This document shows positions 25,026 through 33,658 of a stretch of DNA of 64,000 bases, piece by piece. The DNA lies in the NCBI RefSeq assembly GCF_000701345.1, contig NZ_KL370777.1:216824-280823 (forward strand), written 5' to 3'. Within the stretch, counting starts at the first letter, position 1. Every line of letters starts with the position of its first letter. The notes under the pieces were generated by a model. The model had not been told where the DNA came from, did no database searches, and worked only from the letters and a program-made list of their open reading frames with translations. A program made the position numbers and the translations under genes. The stretch comes from Bradyrhizobium sp. URHD0069 (GTDB taxonomy: Bacteria > Pseudomonadota > Alphaproteobacteria > Rhizobiales > Xanthobacteraceae).

Positions 25026-25156
25026 GTCATCACCCGCCAACGGGTCGGCGCACAGCGCCGCCCGATGACAGGCTCCAGCGGGTGATCCAGTAAACGCTGG
25101 GATTACTAATCACAAAGGCCGAGAGTACTGGATACCCCGCATGCGCGGGGTATGAC
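25026..25156. repeat. Two-hairpin palindromic element with nested hairpin in the left arm
   Basis: The left arm GTCATCACCCGC is interrupted by CAACGGGTCGGCGCACAGCG…CCCGATGACAGGCTCCAGCG before GGTGATCCAGTA. The right arm TACTGGATACCCCGCATGCG followed by CGGGGTATGAC is intact. The nested part is the reverse complement of the one in the copy at 5716. Its left end overlaps the longest possible hrpB reading frame. Confidence 0.8.
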
Positions 25157-25169
25157 AGCGACACTTGGA

Positions 25170-26489
25170 TCACTTCCGCGGCTCAGGCCCGCGTCCCACG
25201 CTCTCGTAGGTAAAACCGAGCGCCGCCATATCCTCGGGGCGATAGATGTTGCGGAGATCGACGATCACCGGCTGCGCCATTTCGCGCTTCAGGCGCGCAA
25301 GATCGAGAGTGCGGAACTGCACCCATTCCGTCACGATCACCAGCGCATCGGCGCCGCGCGCGCAGGCGTAGGGATCGTCGCTATATTCGATTTCGGGCAA
25401 TTCGCGGCGCGCCTGTTCCATGCCGACCGGATCGTGCGCGCGCACCTTCGCGCCCATATCGAGCAATCCTGTCACCAGCGGAATCGACGGCGCTTCGCGC
25501 ATGTCGTCGGTGTCGGGCTTGAAGGTGAGGCCGAGCACGGCCACGGTCTTGCCGCGCAGGCTGCCGCCCGCCGCGTTGGAGACCTTGCGCGCCATCGCGC
25601 GCTTGCGGTTGTCGTTGACCGCCAGAACCGCCTCGACGATCCGTAGCGGCACGTCGTGGTCCAGCGCGATCTTCAGCAGCGCGCGGGTGTCCTTTGGAAA
25701 GCATGAGCCGCCAAAACCCGGACCGGCGTGCAGGAATTTCGAGCCGATGCGATTGTCCAGCCCAATACCGCGCGCGACCTCCTGCACATCGGCGCCGAGC
25801 TTTTCGGAGAGATCGGCGATCTCATTGATGAAGGTGATCTTGGTGGCGAGAAATGCGTTGGCCGCGTATTTGATCAGCTCCGCGGTGCGCCGCGCCGTGA
25901 ACATCAGCGGCGCCTGGTTGAGCGACAGCGGCCGATAGACATCGCTAAGGACTTTGCGGGCGCGTTCGTCCGAGGTGCCGATGACAATACGGTCCGGAAA
26001 CTTGAAGTCGCGGATCGCGGCACCCTCGCGCAGAAACTCCGGATTGGAGGCGATCACGACATCGGCGGCGGGATTGGCCTCGCAGATCAGGCGCTCGACT
26101 TCGTCGCCGGTGCCGACCGGCACGGTCGATTTGGTGACGACAACCGTGAACCCCTCAAGCACGGCGGCGATCTCGCGCGCAGCGCTGTGGACATAGCTCA
26201 AATCGGCGTGGCCGTCGCCACGTCGCGACGGCGTGCCGACCGCGATGAACACCGCATCCGCCTCGGCGACCGGCGCGGCAAGATCGGTGGTAAAATCCAG
26301 ACGGCCGGCCTTTACGTTGGAAGCCACCATCGTATCGAGGCCAGGCTCGAAAATCGGGATTTCGCCCCGGCACAAGCCGGCAATCTTGTCGCGGTCCTTG
26401 TCGACGCAGGTGACCTGGTGACCGAAATCCGCAAAGCAGGCGCCGGACACCAGCCCCACATAGCCCGTACCAATCATGGCAATCCGCAT
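25170..26489 (-). CDS. UDP-glucose 6-dehydrogenase
   Basis: Oxidises UDP-glucose to UDP-glucuronate using two NAD+, supplying uronic acids for surface polysaccharide. It has the N-terminal Rossmann motif IGTGYVGLVSGACFADFGH, the central region with the catalytic Cys in PGFGGSCFPKDTRAL, and the C-terminal UDP-binding domain with VLGLTFKPDTDDMREAPSIP. ATG 26489 gives 439 residues, the family length; the frame upstream is not conserved in character. Pathway partner of the phosphohexomutase at 18-19.7 kb. Confidence 0.96.
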   Translation of the reverse strand: MRIAMIGTGYVGLVSGACFADFGHQVTCVDKDRDKIAGLCRGEIPIFEPGLDTMVASNVKAGRLDFTTDLAAPVAEADAVFIAVGTPSRRGDGHADLSYVHSAAREIAAVLEGFTVVVTKSTVPVGTGDEVERLICEANPAADVVIASNPEFLREGAAIRDFKFPDRIVIGTSDERARKVLSDVYRPLSLNQAPLMFTARRTAELIKYAANAFLATKITFINEIADLSEKLGADVQEVARGIGLDNRIGSKFLHAGPGFGGSCFPKDTRALLKIALDHDVPLRIVEAVLAVNDNRKRAMARKVSNAAGGSLRGKTVAVLGLTFKPDTDDMREAPSIPLVTGLLDMGAKVRAHDPVGMEQARRELPEIEYSDDPYACARGADALVIVTEWVQFRTLDLARLKREMAQPVIVDLRNIYRPEDMAALGFTYESVGRGPEPRK

Positions 26490-26616
26490 GAACAACCTGC
26501 CTGTAATGGTTAACGAGACCAATCGGATTTTGTGAGCAGGTCTTAAAGCATTTTGCAGCGGAGAGGAAACCGGAAAGGTCGGGAAACCGGCATGTCATTT
26601 GTATGAATAAAGGAGA

Positions 26617-26673
26617 ATGAAACCCATCCCGCCGATGATGCGCCCACGCCGCGCCGAAAGGGAACACCGATGA
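26617..26673 (+). other. Possible 18-codon leader ORF overlapping the acyltransferase start
   Basis: An ATG at 26617 opens a frame MKPIPPMMRPRRAEREHR whose TGA (26671-26673) overlaps the ATG of the acyltransferase at 26670. AGGAG lies only 1 nt before this ATG, which is poorly spaced, so translation is uncertain. Confidence 0.2.
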
Positions 26674-27728
26674 CACCAAACGGCACATCCGCCATCACCG
26701 AGCGTCCCGTGGCTGGACGCATCGACTGGGTCGACTACGCCAAAGGCATCTGCATCGTCATGGTGGTGATGATGCATTCGGTGCTGGGCGTCGAGGCGGC
26801 CGCGGGCCAGACCGGCTTCATGCATGTTGTGGTCATGTTCGCAAAGCCGTTCAGGATGCCGGATTTCTTCTTGATCTCCGGCCTGTTCCTCTCGGTCGTG
26901 ATCGATCGCGACTGGCGCACTTTTCTCGACCGCAAGGTCCTGCACTTCGCTTACTTCTATGTGTTGTGGGTGACTATCCAGTTCGGCTTCAAGGCGCCGT
27001 CGTTTGCCGCCGAGACCAGCTGGGGCCATGCCGGCTTCCTGTATCTAGAATCCTTCATCGAGCCGTTCGGCACGTTGTGGTTCATCTATCTCTTGCCGGT
27101 GTTTTTCGTCGTCACCAAGGCGACACGGCGAGTTCCGCCGCTGGCGATCTGGGGCGTCGCGGCGCTACTGGAGATGGCGCCTATCGCAACCGGCTGGACC
27201 GTGATCGACGAGTTCTGCTCGCGCTTTGTCTACTTCTATTCCGGCTATCTGTTCGCCGGTTATGTATTCGCATTGTCGGACCGCGCGCGCGCATATCCCG
27301 CATTGGCCCTTGCCGGGTTGGCCCTCTGGGTATTTATCAACGGCAGCCTGGTTATCTCAGGTTTCAGCGAATGGCCGCTGATCTCGCTCGCGCTCGGGTT
27401 TGCGGGCGCTTGCGCCATCGTCACGACCGGCACGCTGCTGGCGCGGGCGCATTGGCTCAATTTCCTGCGCTTTTGCGGCGAGCATTCCATCGTCATCTAT
27501 CTCGCCTTCTTCCTGCCGATGGCGGCGAGCCGGATGCTATTGCTACGGACCGGGTTGATCCCTGACATCGGGACGATGTCGCTGATCGTCACGCTCGTCG
27601 GCCTCGCCGGCTCCGTTGCCATCTGGCGGATAGCGCTGGCGCTTGGTGCGAACTTCCTGTTCGAGCGTCCCGCCGCGTTCTGGATCGCGCCGAAAAAGTC
27701 GCAGGCGACGCTGCAGGCGGCGGAGTAG
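26670..27728 (+). CDS. Acyltransferase-3 family membrane protein
   Basis: 352 residues with about ten membrane segments. It begins with the family pattern RIDWVDYAKGICIVMVVMMHS (conserved His in the first TM) and FRMPDFFLISGLFLS (conserved Arg and FFLISG), typical of acyltransferase-3/OpgC-like enzymes that O-acetylate or O-succinylate extracytoplasmic polysaccharides. The acceptor is unknown. It is divergent from the UDP-glucose dehydrogenase gene, consistent with a role in surface glycan decoration. Confidence 0.85.
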   Translation: MTPNGTSAITERPVAGRIDWVDYAKGICIVMVVMMHSVLGVEAAAGQTGFMHVVVMFAKPFRMPDFFLISGLFLSVVIDRDWRTFLDRKVLHFAYFYVLWVTIQFGFKAPSFAAETSWGHAGFLYLESFIEPFGTLWFIYLLPVFFVVTKATRRVPPLAIWGVAALLEMAPIATGWTVIDEFCSRFVYFYSGYLFAGYVFALSDRARAYPALALAGLALWVFINGSLVISGFSEWPLISLALGFAGACAIVTTGTLLARAHWLNFLRFCGEHSIVIYLAFFLPMAASRMLLLRTGLIPDIGTMSLIVTLVGLAGSVAIWRIALALGANFLFERPAAFWIAPKKSQATLQAAE

Positions 27729-27742
27729 TTCACACCTGCATC

Positions 27743-27874
27743 GTCGTCCCTGCGAAAGCAGGGACCCATAACCACCTTATTCGTTACTATACTGGACATT
27801 CGCTCCAGCTTTGCCCGAAAGCGATCCGCCGGTGGTTATGGATCCCGGCTCGCGCTTCGCTTGGCCGGGACGAC
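27743..27874. repeat. Two-hairpin palindromic element, ATAACC/GGTTAT subtype
   Basis: The left arm GTCGTCCCTGCGAAAGCAGG then GACCCATAACCACC; the right arm GGTGGTTATGGATCCCGGCT … GGCCGGGACGAC. The core is GGTTAT/ATAACC instead of TACTGG/CCAGTA. It lies between the acyltransferase and polA; no gene is otherwise seen in the 234-nt gap. Confidence 0.8.
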
Positions 27875-27962
27875 GGTATTGGTTGTTGAATTGCCGCAAA
27901 AAACACGGCACATCTTCGCTGCAAAGGCTGTCAATCGCCGCAAAAATCCTTAAGTTTCGGCC

Positions 27963-30900
27963 ATGCCGAAAACATCCCCGCAAGCCGCCACAAAACCCGC
28001 TGCCGTCAAAGCCCCTGCCAAAGGCGACCATGTCTTTCTGGTCGACGGTTCCTCCTATATTTTCCGCGCCTACCACGCGCTGCCGCCGCTGAACCGTAAA
28101 TCCGACGGATTGCAGGTCAACGCCGTGCTCGGCTTCTGCAACATGCTCTGGAAGCTGTTGCGCGAGATGCCGCCGGACAACCGGCCGACCCACCTCGCCA
28201 TCGTGTTCGACAAGTCGGAAATCACGTTCCGCAACAAGCTTTACGCCGATTACAAGGCGCACCGGCCGCCGGCGCCGGACGACCTGATCCCGCAATTCCC
28301 GCTGATCCGCGAGGCGGTGCGCGCGTTCGACCTGCCCTGCCTCGAGCAGGTCGGTTTCGAGGCCGACGATTTGATCGCGACCTATGTGCGGGAGGCCTGC
28401 GAGCGCGGCGCGACCGCGACCATCGTTTCCTCCGACAAGGACCTGATGCAGCTCGTGACCGACTGCGTCACCATGTACGACACCATGAAGGACCGCCGGA
28501 TTGGCGTTGCCGAAGTGATCGAGAAGTTCGGCGTGCCGCCGGAAAAGGTGGTCGAGGTTCAGGCCCTGGCCGGGGATTCGACCGACAACGTGCCGGGCGT
28601 GCCGGGGATCGGCGTCAAGACCGCCGCGCAATTGATCGTCGAATACGGCGATCTGGAGACGCTGCTCCAGCGAGCCGGCGAAATCAAGCAGCCGAAGCGG
28701 CGCGAGGCATTGATCGAGAACGCCGAGAAGGCGCGGATTTCGCGGCAGCTGGTGCTGCTCGATGACAAGGTCGAGCTGGAGGTGCCGCTCGATGAACTTG
28801 CGGTGCACGAGCCCGAGGCGCGCAAGCTCATCGCGTTTTTGAAGGCGATGGAATTTTCCACACTCACCCGCCGCGTCGCCGAATATGCGCAGATCGATCC
28901 GGCGGATATCGAACCGGATCCCGGGTTTAAGAGCGGTGCGAGTGTTTTTGCACCTCCTCCGCAAGGGGGGAGGCCGGAGGGCGAAGCCGCCCGCGAGAAC
29001 GGTACTCTTTTTGACAATCCCGGTTCACCTGCCGCCCCGACCCTGCCGCTCAAGGGCGGAGCGAGCGCACCGCGTGTGGCCCAAAGCCGCGGCAAGGCCG
29101 ATACCCAGCCCCTCACTCCCGTCTCACTCGCCGCCGCGCGCGCCGAGGCCGCACGCAAGACGAAGATCGATCGTAGCAAGTACCTGACCATCCGCAGCCT
29201 CGACCAGCTCAACGCCTGGATCGCGCGGGTGCATGATGTCGGCCATGTCGCCGTCGAGGCCAAGGCCACTTCGATCGATCCGATGCAGGCGGAAATGTGC
29301 GGCATTGCGCTGGCGCTCGCGCCCAACGACGCCTGCTATGTCCCGTTCAGCCACAAGCAATCCGGCGATGGCGCCGGCCTGTTCGCCGCCGGCCTCGCGC
29401 CGGACCAGATCAAAGCGGACGATGCGCTCGATGCGCTGCGGCCGCTCCTGGAATCGGCGGGCATTCTGAAGATCGGTTTCAACATCAAGTTCAACGCCGT
29501 GATGTTCGCGCAAGCCGGCATCGTCATTCGCAACCATGACGACGCGCAGCTGATGTCCTATGCGCTGGATGCCGGCCGCAACGCGCATGGGCTCGATGCC
29601 CTGGCCGAACGCTGGCTCGGCCATGCCACCTTGACCCACGGGGAGTTGACCGGCAGCGGCAAGGGCAAGCTCAGTTTCGATCAGGTCGCGATCGACCGGG
29701 CGACGGCGTACTCGGCCGAGGATGCCGATGTGATCTTAAGGCTGTGGCGCGTGCTCAAGCCTCGCCTGGTCGCCGAGCGCATGACATCCGTCTATGAAAC
29801 GCTGGAGCGGCCGTTGATCAGCGTGCTGGCGCGAATGGAACGGCGCGGCATCTCGATCGACCGCCAGGTGCTGTCGCGTCTATCCGGCGAGTTCGCCCAG
29901 ACCGCCGCGCGCGTCGAGGCCGAACTTCAGGAAATCGCCGGCGAGCCGATCAATGTCGGCAGCCCGAAACAAATCGGCGATATCATCTTCGGCAAGATGG
30001 GATTGCCCGGCGGCAGCAAGACCAAGACCGGCGCGTGGTCGACCTCGGCGCAGATTCTCGATGAACTTGCCGAGCAGGGTCATGACTTTCCGAAGAAGAT
30101 CCTGGAATGGCGCCAGGTATCGAAACTGAAATCAACCTATACCGACGCGCTGCCGACCTACGTGCATCCGCAGACCCACCGCGTGCACACCACTTATGCG
30201 CTGGCGGCGACCACCACCGGGCGGTTGTCGTCGAACGAACCGAACCTGCAGAACATTCCGGTGCGCACCGAGGACGGCCGGAAAATCCGCCGCGCCTTTG
30301 TTGCCTCGCCCGGCCACAAGCTGGTGTCGGCGGACTATTCGCAGATCGAATTGCGGCTGCTGGCGGAAATCGCCGACATTCCTGTCCTCAAACAAGCCTT
30401 CCGTGACGGGCTCGACATTCACGCCATGACAGCGTCGGAAATGTTCGGCGTGCCGGTCAAGGACATGCCGGGCGAGGTACGCCGGCGGGCGAAGGCGATC
30501 AATTTCGGCATCATCTACGGCATCTCGGCGTTTGGCCTCGCCAATCAGCTCGGCATCGCCCGAGAGGAAGCCTCCGCCTACATCAAGAAATATTTCGAGC
30601 GCTTCCCCGGCATCCGCGCCTATATGGACGAGACAAGGGATTTCTGCCGAACGCACGGCTATGTCGAGACCCTGTTCGGCCGGAAATGTCACTACCCCGA
30701 GATCAAAGCCAGCAACGCGTCGGTCCGATCTTTCAACGAGCGCGCCGCGATCAATGCACGACTTCAGGGTACCGCCGCCGATATCATCCGCCGCGCCATG
30801 ATCCGCATGGAATATGCCCTTGCGGAGAAGAAACTCTCGGCGCAGATGCTGTTGCAGGTACATGACGAACTGATCTTTGAGGTGGCCGACGAGGAGGTGG

Positions 30901-31019
30901 CGGCGACCTTGCCGGTGGTGCAGCACACCATGCAGGACGCGCCGTTCCCCGCCGTGCTGCTCTCGGTGCCGCTGCACGTCGACGCGAGAGCCGCCGACAA
31001 CTGGGACGAGGCGCATTAG
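27963..31019 (+). CDS. polA: DNA polymerase I
   Basis: Repair/Okazaki-fragment polymerase of 1018 residues: 5'-3' exonuclease (about 1-300, FLVDGSSYIFRAYHALPP), 3'-5' exonuclease-like (about 405-600) and family A polymerase (about 650-1018). Polymerase motifs A (VSADYSQIELRLLAEI), B (RRRAKAINFGIIYGIS) and C (LLQVHDELIFEV) are intact. In the proofreading domain the metal ligands appear replaced: motif I reads VAVEAKATS (Glu432, Lys434) where DxE is expected, and motif II NIKFN (Asn511) where Asp is expected. A low-complexity, repeat-like insert occupies about residues 319-400. Confidence 0.96.
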   Translation: MPKTSPQAATKPAAVKAPAKGDHVFLVDGSSYIFRAYHALPPLNRKSDGLQVNAVLGFCNMLWKLLREMPPDNRPTHLAIVFDKSEITFRNKLYADYKAHRPPAPDDLIPQFPLIREAVRAFDLPCLEQVGFEADDLIATYVREACERGATATIVSSDKDLMQLVTDCVTMYDTMKDRRIGVAEVIEKFGVPPEKVVEVQALAGDSTDNVPGVPGIGVKTAAQLIVEYGDLETLLQRAGEIKQPKRREALIENAEKARISRQLVLLDDKVELEVPLDELAVHEPEARKLIAFLKAMEFSTLTRRVAEYAQIDPADIEPDPGFKSGASVFAPPPQGGRPEGEAARENGTLFDNPGSPAAPTLPLKGGASAPRVAQSRGKADTQPLTPVSLAAARAEAARKTKIDRSKYLTIRSLDQLNAWIARVHDVGHVAVEAKATSIDPMQAEMCGIALALAPNDACYVPFSHKQSGDGAGLFAAGLAPDQIKADDALDALRPLLESAGILKIGFNIKFNAVMFAQAGIVIRNHDDAQLMSYALDAGRNAHGLDALAERWLGHATLTHGELTGSGKGKLSFDQVAIDRATAYSAEDADVILRLWRVLKPRLVAERMTSVYETLERPLISVLARMERRGISIDRQVLSRLSGEFAQTAARVEAELQEIAGEPINVGSPKQIGDIIFGKMGLPGGSKTKTGAWSTSAQILDELAEQGHDFPKKILEWRQVSKLKSTYTDALPTYVHPQTHRVHTTYALAATTTGRLSSNEPNLQNIPVRTEDGRKIRRAFVASPGHKLVSADYSQIELRLLAEIADIPVLKQAFRDGLDIHAMTASEMFGVPVKDMPGEVRRRAKAINFGIIYGISAFGLANQLGIAREEASAYIKKYFERFPGIRAYMDETRDFCRTHGYVETLFGRKCHYPEIKASNASVRSFNERAAINARLQGTAADIIRRAMIRMEYALAEKKLSAQMLLQVHDELIFEVADEEVAATLPVVQHTMQDAPFPAVLLSVPLHVDARAADNWDEAH

Positions 31020-31064
31020 CGGCCCCCTCTGAAAGGTAGGGTCGCTGGCAAATGGCGGTTGGCT

Positions 31065-31093
31065 GTCATCGCCCGGTCAAGCCGGGCGATGAC
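31065..31093. repeat. Single-hairpin repeat
   Basis: GTCATCGCCCGGTCAAGCCG followed by GGCGATGAC, a 29-nt palindrome downstream of polA, nearly identical to the copy at 9757-9785. Confidence 0.75.
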
Positions 31094-31221
31094 GATTGGA
31101 TGTGGAAGAAGGCTCTTCCGTCGTTACGAAATATTCGACCAAACGCAACGCAATTAACGAAGTGGTATCGCGAGCGGATGCGCGTTAGAGATAACGTGCG
31201 TCGTCCACTCGCGAGTCGCCC

Positions 31222-31857
31222 ATGCCCCACCTCTCATCCCTGCTCGGCTTCGCCCTGGTCTCGCTTGGCATGGTGCTGACGCCCGGGCCGAACATGATCT
31301 ATTTGATCTCGCGCTCGATCACGCAAGGCCATATCGCCGGGCTGATCTCGCTCGGCGGCGTCGCGCTCGGTTTCGTGTTCTACATGCTGTGCGCGGCGTT
31401 CGGCATCACCGCGCTGCTGTTCGCGGTACCCTATGCCTATGACGCGCTGCGGTTCGCGGGAGCGGCGTACTTGCTGTGGCTGGCATGGCAGGCGCTGAAG
31501 CCGAACGGCCGCTCGCCGTTTCAGGTGCACAAGCTTAAGGTCGACGGGCCGCGCAAACTGTTTGCGATGGGTTTCGTCACCAACCTGCTCAACCCGAAGA
31601 TTGCGATGCTGTATCTGGCGCTGCTGCCGCAATTCATCGATCCGGTGCAGGGCAGCGTGCTGACGCAGTCGCTGGCGCTTGGATCTATCCAGATCGCGAT
31701 CAGCGTCAGCGTCAATGCGATGATCGCACTTGCCGCCGGATCGATCGCGCTGTTTCTCGGCACGCGGCCGACCTGGCTATTGGTGCAGCGCTGGCTGATG
31801 GGCACCGTGCTCGCCGGGCTTGCGATGAAGATGGCGTTCGAGGCCAAGCGGGCGTAG
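31222..31857 (+). CDS. LysE/RhtB-family amino-acid exporter
   Basis: 211-residue inner-membrane protein with about six hydrophobic segments. It starts with the family signature ALVSLGMVLTPGPNMIYLIS and carries GFVTNLLNPKIAMLYLALLP, the second conserved LysE/RhtB block. The family exports amino acids (lysine, homoserine, threonine, leucine and others); the substrate is not predictable. No neighbouring regulator. Confidence 0.9.
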   Translation: MPHLSSLLGFALVSLGMVLTPGPNMIYLISRSITQGHIAGLISLGGVALGFVFYMLCAAFGITALLFAVPYAYDALRFAGAAYLLWLAWQALKPNGRSPFQVHKLKVDGPRKLFAMGFVTNLLNPKIAMLYLALLPQFIDPVQGSVLTQSLALGSIQIAISVSVNAMIALAAGSIALFLGTRPTWLLVQRWLMGTVLAGLAMKMAFEAKRA

Positions 31858-31882
31858 TCGACGCCGTCACAAAACAACTGCG

Positions 31883-32018
31883 GTCATCGCCCGGCTTGAC
31901 CGGGCGACCCAGTATTCCAGAGTGGCTGTCGTGAATGCTGCACGTGCCGCATTCGACCGCCTTGCTCAATCGGAGAAGTCGCGGCGTACTGGATCGCCCG
32001 GTCAAGCCGGGCGACGAC
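31883..32018. repeat. Two-hairpin palindromic element, CCCGG type
   Basis: The left arm GTCATCGCCCGGCTTGACCG, GGCGACCCAGTA; the right arm TACTGGATCGCCCGGTCAAG, CCGGGCGACGAC. The spacer is longer than usual (about 70 nt). It occupies most of the 190-nt convergent gap between the LysE exporter and the glutathione S-transferase. Confidence 0.8.
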
Positions 32019-32047
32019 AGCAATGCATCAGGCCGAGCCTATCAAAC

Positions 32048-32683
32048 TCAATCCAGCTTCGCTTCCATGCCGCGCTTGACGCCGGGGCGCGCCATCAGCG
32101 CGTCGTACCAACGGCCGACATTGGGAAAATCCGCGAACGACACCTTGTGGCGCTCGTGCCGCCACGCCCAGCCGAGGATCGCAAAGTCGGCGACCGATAA
32201 CGGGCCGGCGACGAACTCGCGATCTGCAAGGCGACGATCCAGCACGCCGTAGAGCCGGCGCGTTTCTGCCATATAGCGTTTCAGGCCATAGGCGCGGTCC
32301 TGTTCATGCTCCAGCGCAATGAAGTGGTGTACCTGTCCCGGCATCGGCCCAAAGCCGCCCATCTGCCACATCAGCCATTCATACACCGGGATGCGTTCGA
32401 TCAGCGGGCCGGGCAGAAATTTGCCGGTCTTTTCCCCGAGATAGAGCAGGATTGCTCCGGACTCGAAGATGCTGACGCGCTTGCCGCCGGGTCCGTCGGG
32501 ATCGACGATCGCGGGAATCTTGTTGTTGGGACTGATCGCCAGAAAATCAGGCGCCATCTGTTCGCCCTTGGTGATGTTGACCGGAAAGACCTTGTACGGC
32601 AGCCCCATCTCCTCCAGCGCAACGCTTATTTTGCGGCCGTTTGGCGTGTTCCAGGCGTGAAGTTCGATTGTCATTTTCGGCAT
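32048..32683 (-). CDS. Glutathione S-transferase family protein (YfcG/Nu-class like)
   Basis: 211 residues with an N-terminal thioredoxin-fold GST domain (MTIELHAWNTPNGRKISVAL, NNKIPAIVDPDG, FESGAILLYL with the glutathione gamma-Glu binding ES) and an all-helical C-terminal domain. The TPNGRK active-site region resembles disulfide-bond oxidoreductase GSTs such as E. coli YfcG. Start ATG 32683 or 32674. Likely cytoplasmic redox or detoxification role; the substrate is unknown. Confidence 0.88.
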   Translation of the reverse strand: MPKMTIELHAWNTPNGRKISVALEEMGLPYKVFPVNITKGEQMAPDFLAISPNNKIPAIVDPDGPGGKRVSIFESGAILLYLGEKTGKFLPGPLIERIPVYEWLMWQMGGFGPMPGQVHHFIALEHEQDRAYGLKRYMAETRRLYGVLDRRLADREFVAGPLSVADFAILGWAWRHERHKVSFADFPNVGRWYDALMARPGVKRGMEAKLD

Positions 32684-32760
32684 TCCCCAACAAAGGCGGG
32701 GTATCCAGTACCCGGAACTCTAGGGCCTTACAACAGGCGTCGCGGAATACGGGATCAGCC
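32678..32760. repeat. Degenerate palindromic element
   Basis: GGCATTCCCCAACAAAGGCG then GGGTATCCAGTAC matches a left arm, and a weak right side (GTCGCGGAATACGGGATCAG) follows. It overlaps the GST start region and lies in the GST–pyrE divergent gap. Confidence 0.45.
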
Positions 32761-32886
32761 GCTCAAGCCTGTTCATCTGGCCGGGTGGGCACGACATTAT
32801 GCGCTGTTGACGGCGCGACATCGGCTCTGGAATGTGCAGGGGCGCGCCGATAGATTGCGCCCGCCTCAAGCCCTGAGAACAGCGCC

Positions 32887-33450
32887 TTGTCCAAATCAGC
32901 CTCCCGCGCCCGCCTCGCCGAGATCATCCGCAAACGCTCGTTCGGCCGCGGCGAAATCACGCTGGCCTCGGGCCGCAAGAGCGATTTCTATTTCAACCTC
33001 AAGCCGACCATGCTCGATCCCGAAGGCGCCGCTCTGCTCGCGGAACTGACCTACGAGGCGCTCAAGGACGACGGCCTCGATTATGTCGGCGGACTGGAAA
33101 TGGGCGGGGTTCCGCTCGCCGGCGCGATCGCCCAGCTCTCCTGGATCAAGGGCCATCCGATCGCGGCGTTCTTCGTGCGCAAGAAGCCGAAGGAGCATGG
33201 CGCCCGCCTCGCGATCGAAGGACTGGCGAAGGGCGAGAGCCTGCAGGGCAAGCGCGTGGTGATCGTCGAAGACGTCACCACGACAGGCGGCTCGGCGCTG
33301 AAAGCGGTGGAAGCGGTGCGCGATGCCGGCGGCGAGATCGCTTTGGTGTTCACCATGGTCGACCGCGAAGAAGGCGCGAGCGAAACCTTTGCGGCAGCCG
33401 GCCTGGCGTTTCGCGCGCTTTACAAGGCCGGCGAATTTTTGAAGAGCTGA
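32887..33450 (+). CDS. pyrE: Orotate phosphoribosyltransferase
   Basis: Makes orotidine 5'-phosphate from orotate and PRPP, the fifth step of pyrimidine synthesis. The PRPP-binding motif VVIVEDVTTTGGSALKAV and the catalytic-loop region FFVRKKPKEHGARLAIEG are present. 187 residues from TTG 32887 (SKSASRARLAEIIRKRSF), the usual length. Monocistronic in this window; no other pyr gene is adjacent. Confidence 0.95.
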   Translation: MSKSASRARLAEIIRKRSFGRGEITLASGRKSDFYFNLKPTMLDPEGAALLAELTYEALKDDGLDYVGGLEMGGVPLAGAIAQLSWIKGHPIAAFFVRKKPKEHGARLAIEGLAKGESLQGKRVVIVEDVTTTGGSALKAVEAVRDAGGEIALVFTMVDREEGASETFAAAGLAFRALYKAGEFLKS

Positions 33451-33658
33451 TTTTTCTGGCTCGCACCCTCGTGCGGAGGGCTCTCGCCGCCTGCGTGGCG
33501 AGGTGAAGAGGCGCCAGCGCCCCTGGTCAGCCAGACCTTGCATTTCTTTTCGACCGTCCGGCGCTTGCTCATAGCTCGTTTACCATCCCGCACTAATGTG
33601 AATCCGGGCTGAGGAACGCCTCGCCCCAGCGGTTTTGTTGCGTCGGGTGGAGTAAGCG

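Noticed and set aside
954..32018. Regularly recurring short palindromes as a CRISPR array
   Set aside because: Copies are scattered singly between genes over tens of kilobases, lack uniform spacers and have no cas genes nearby.
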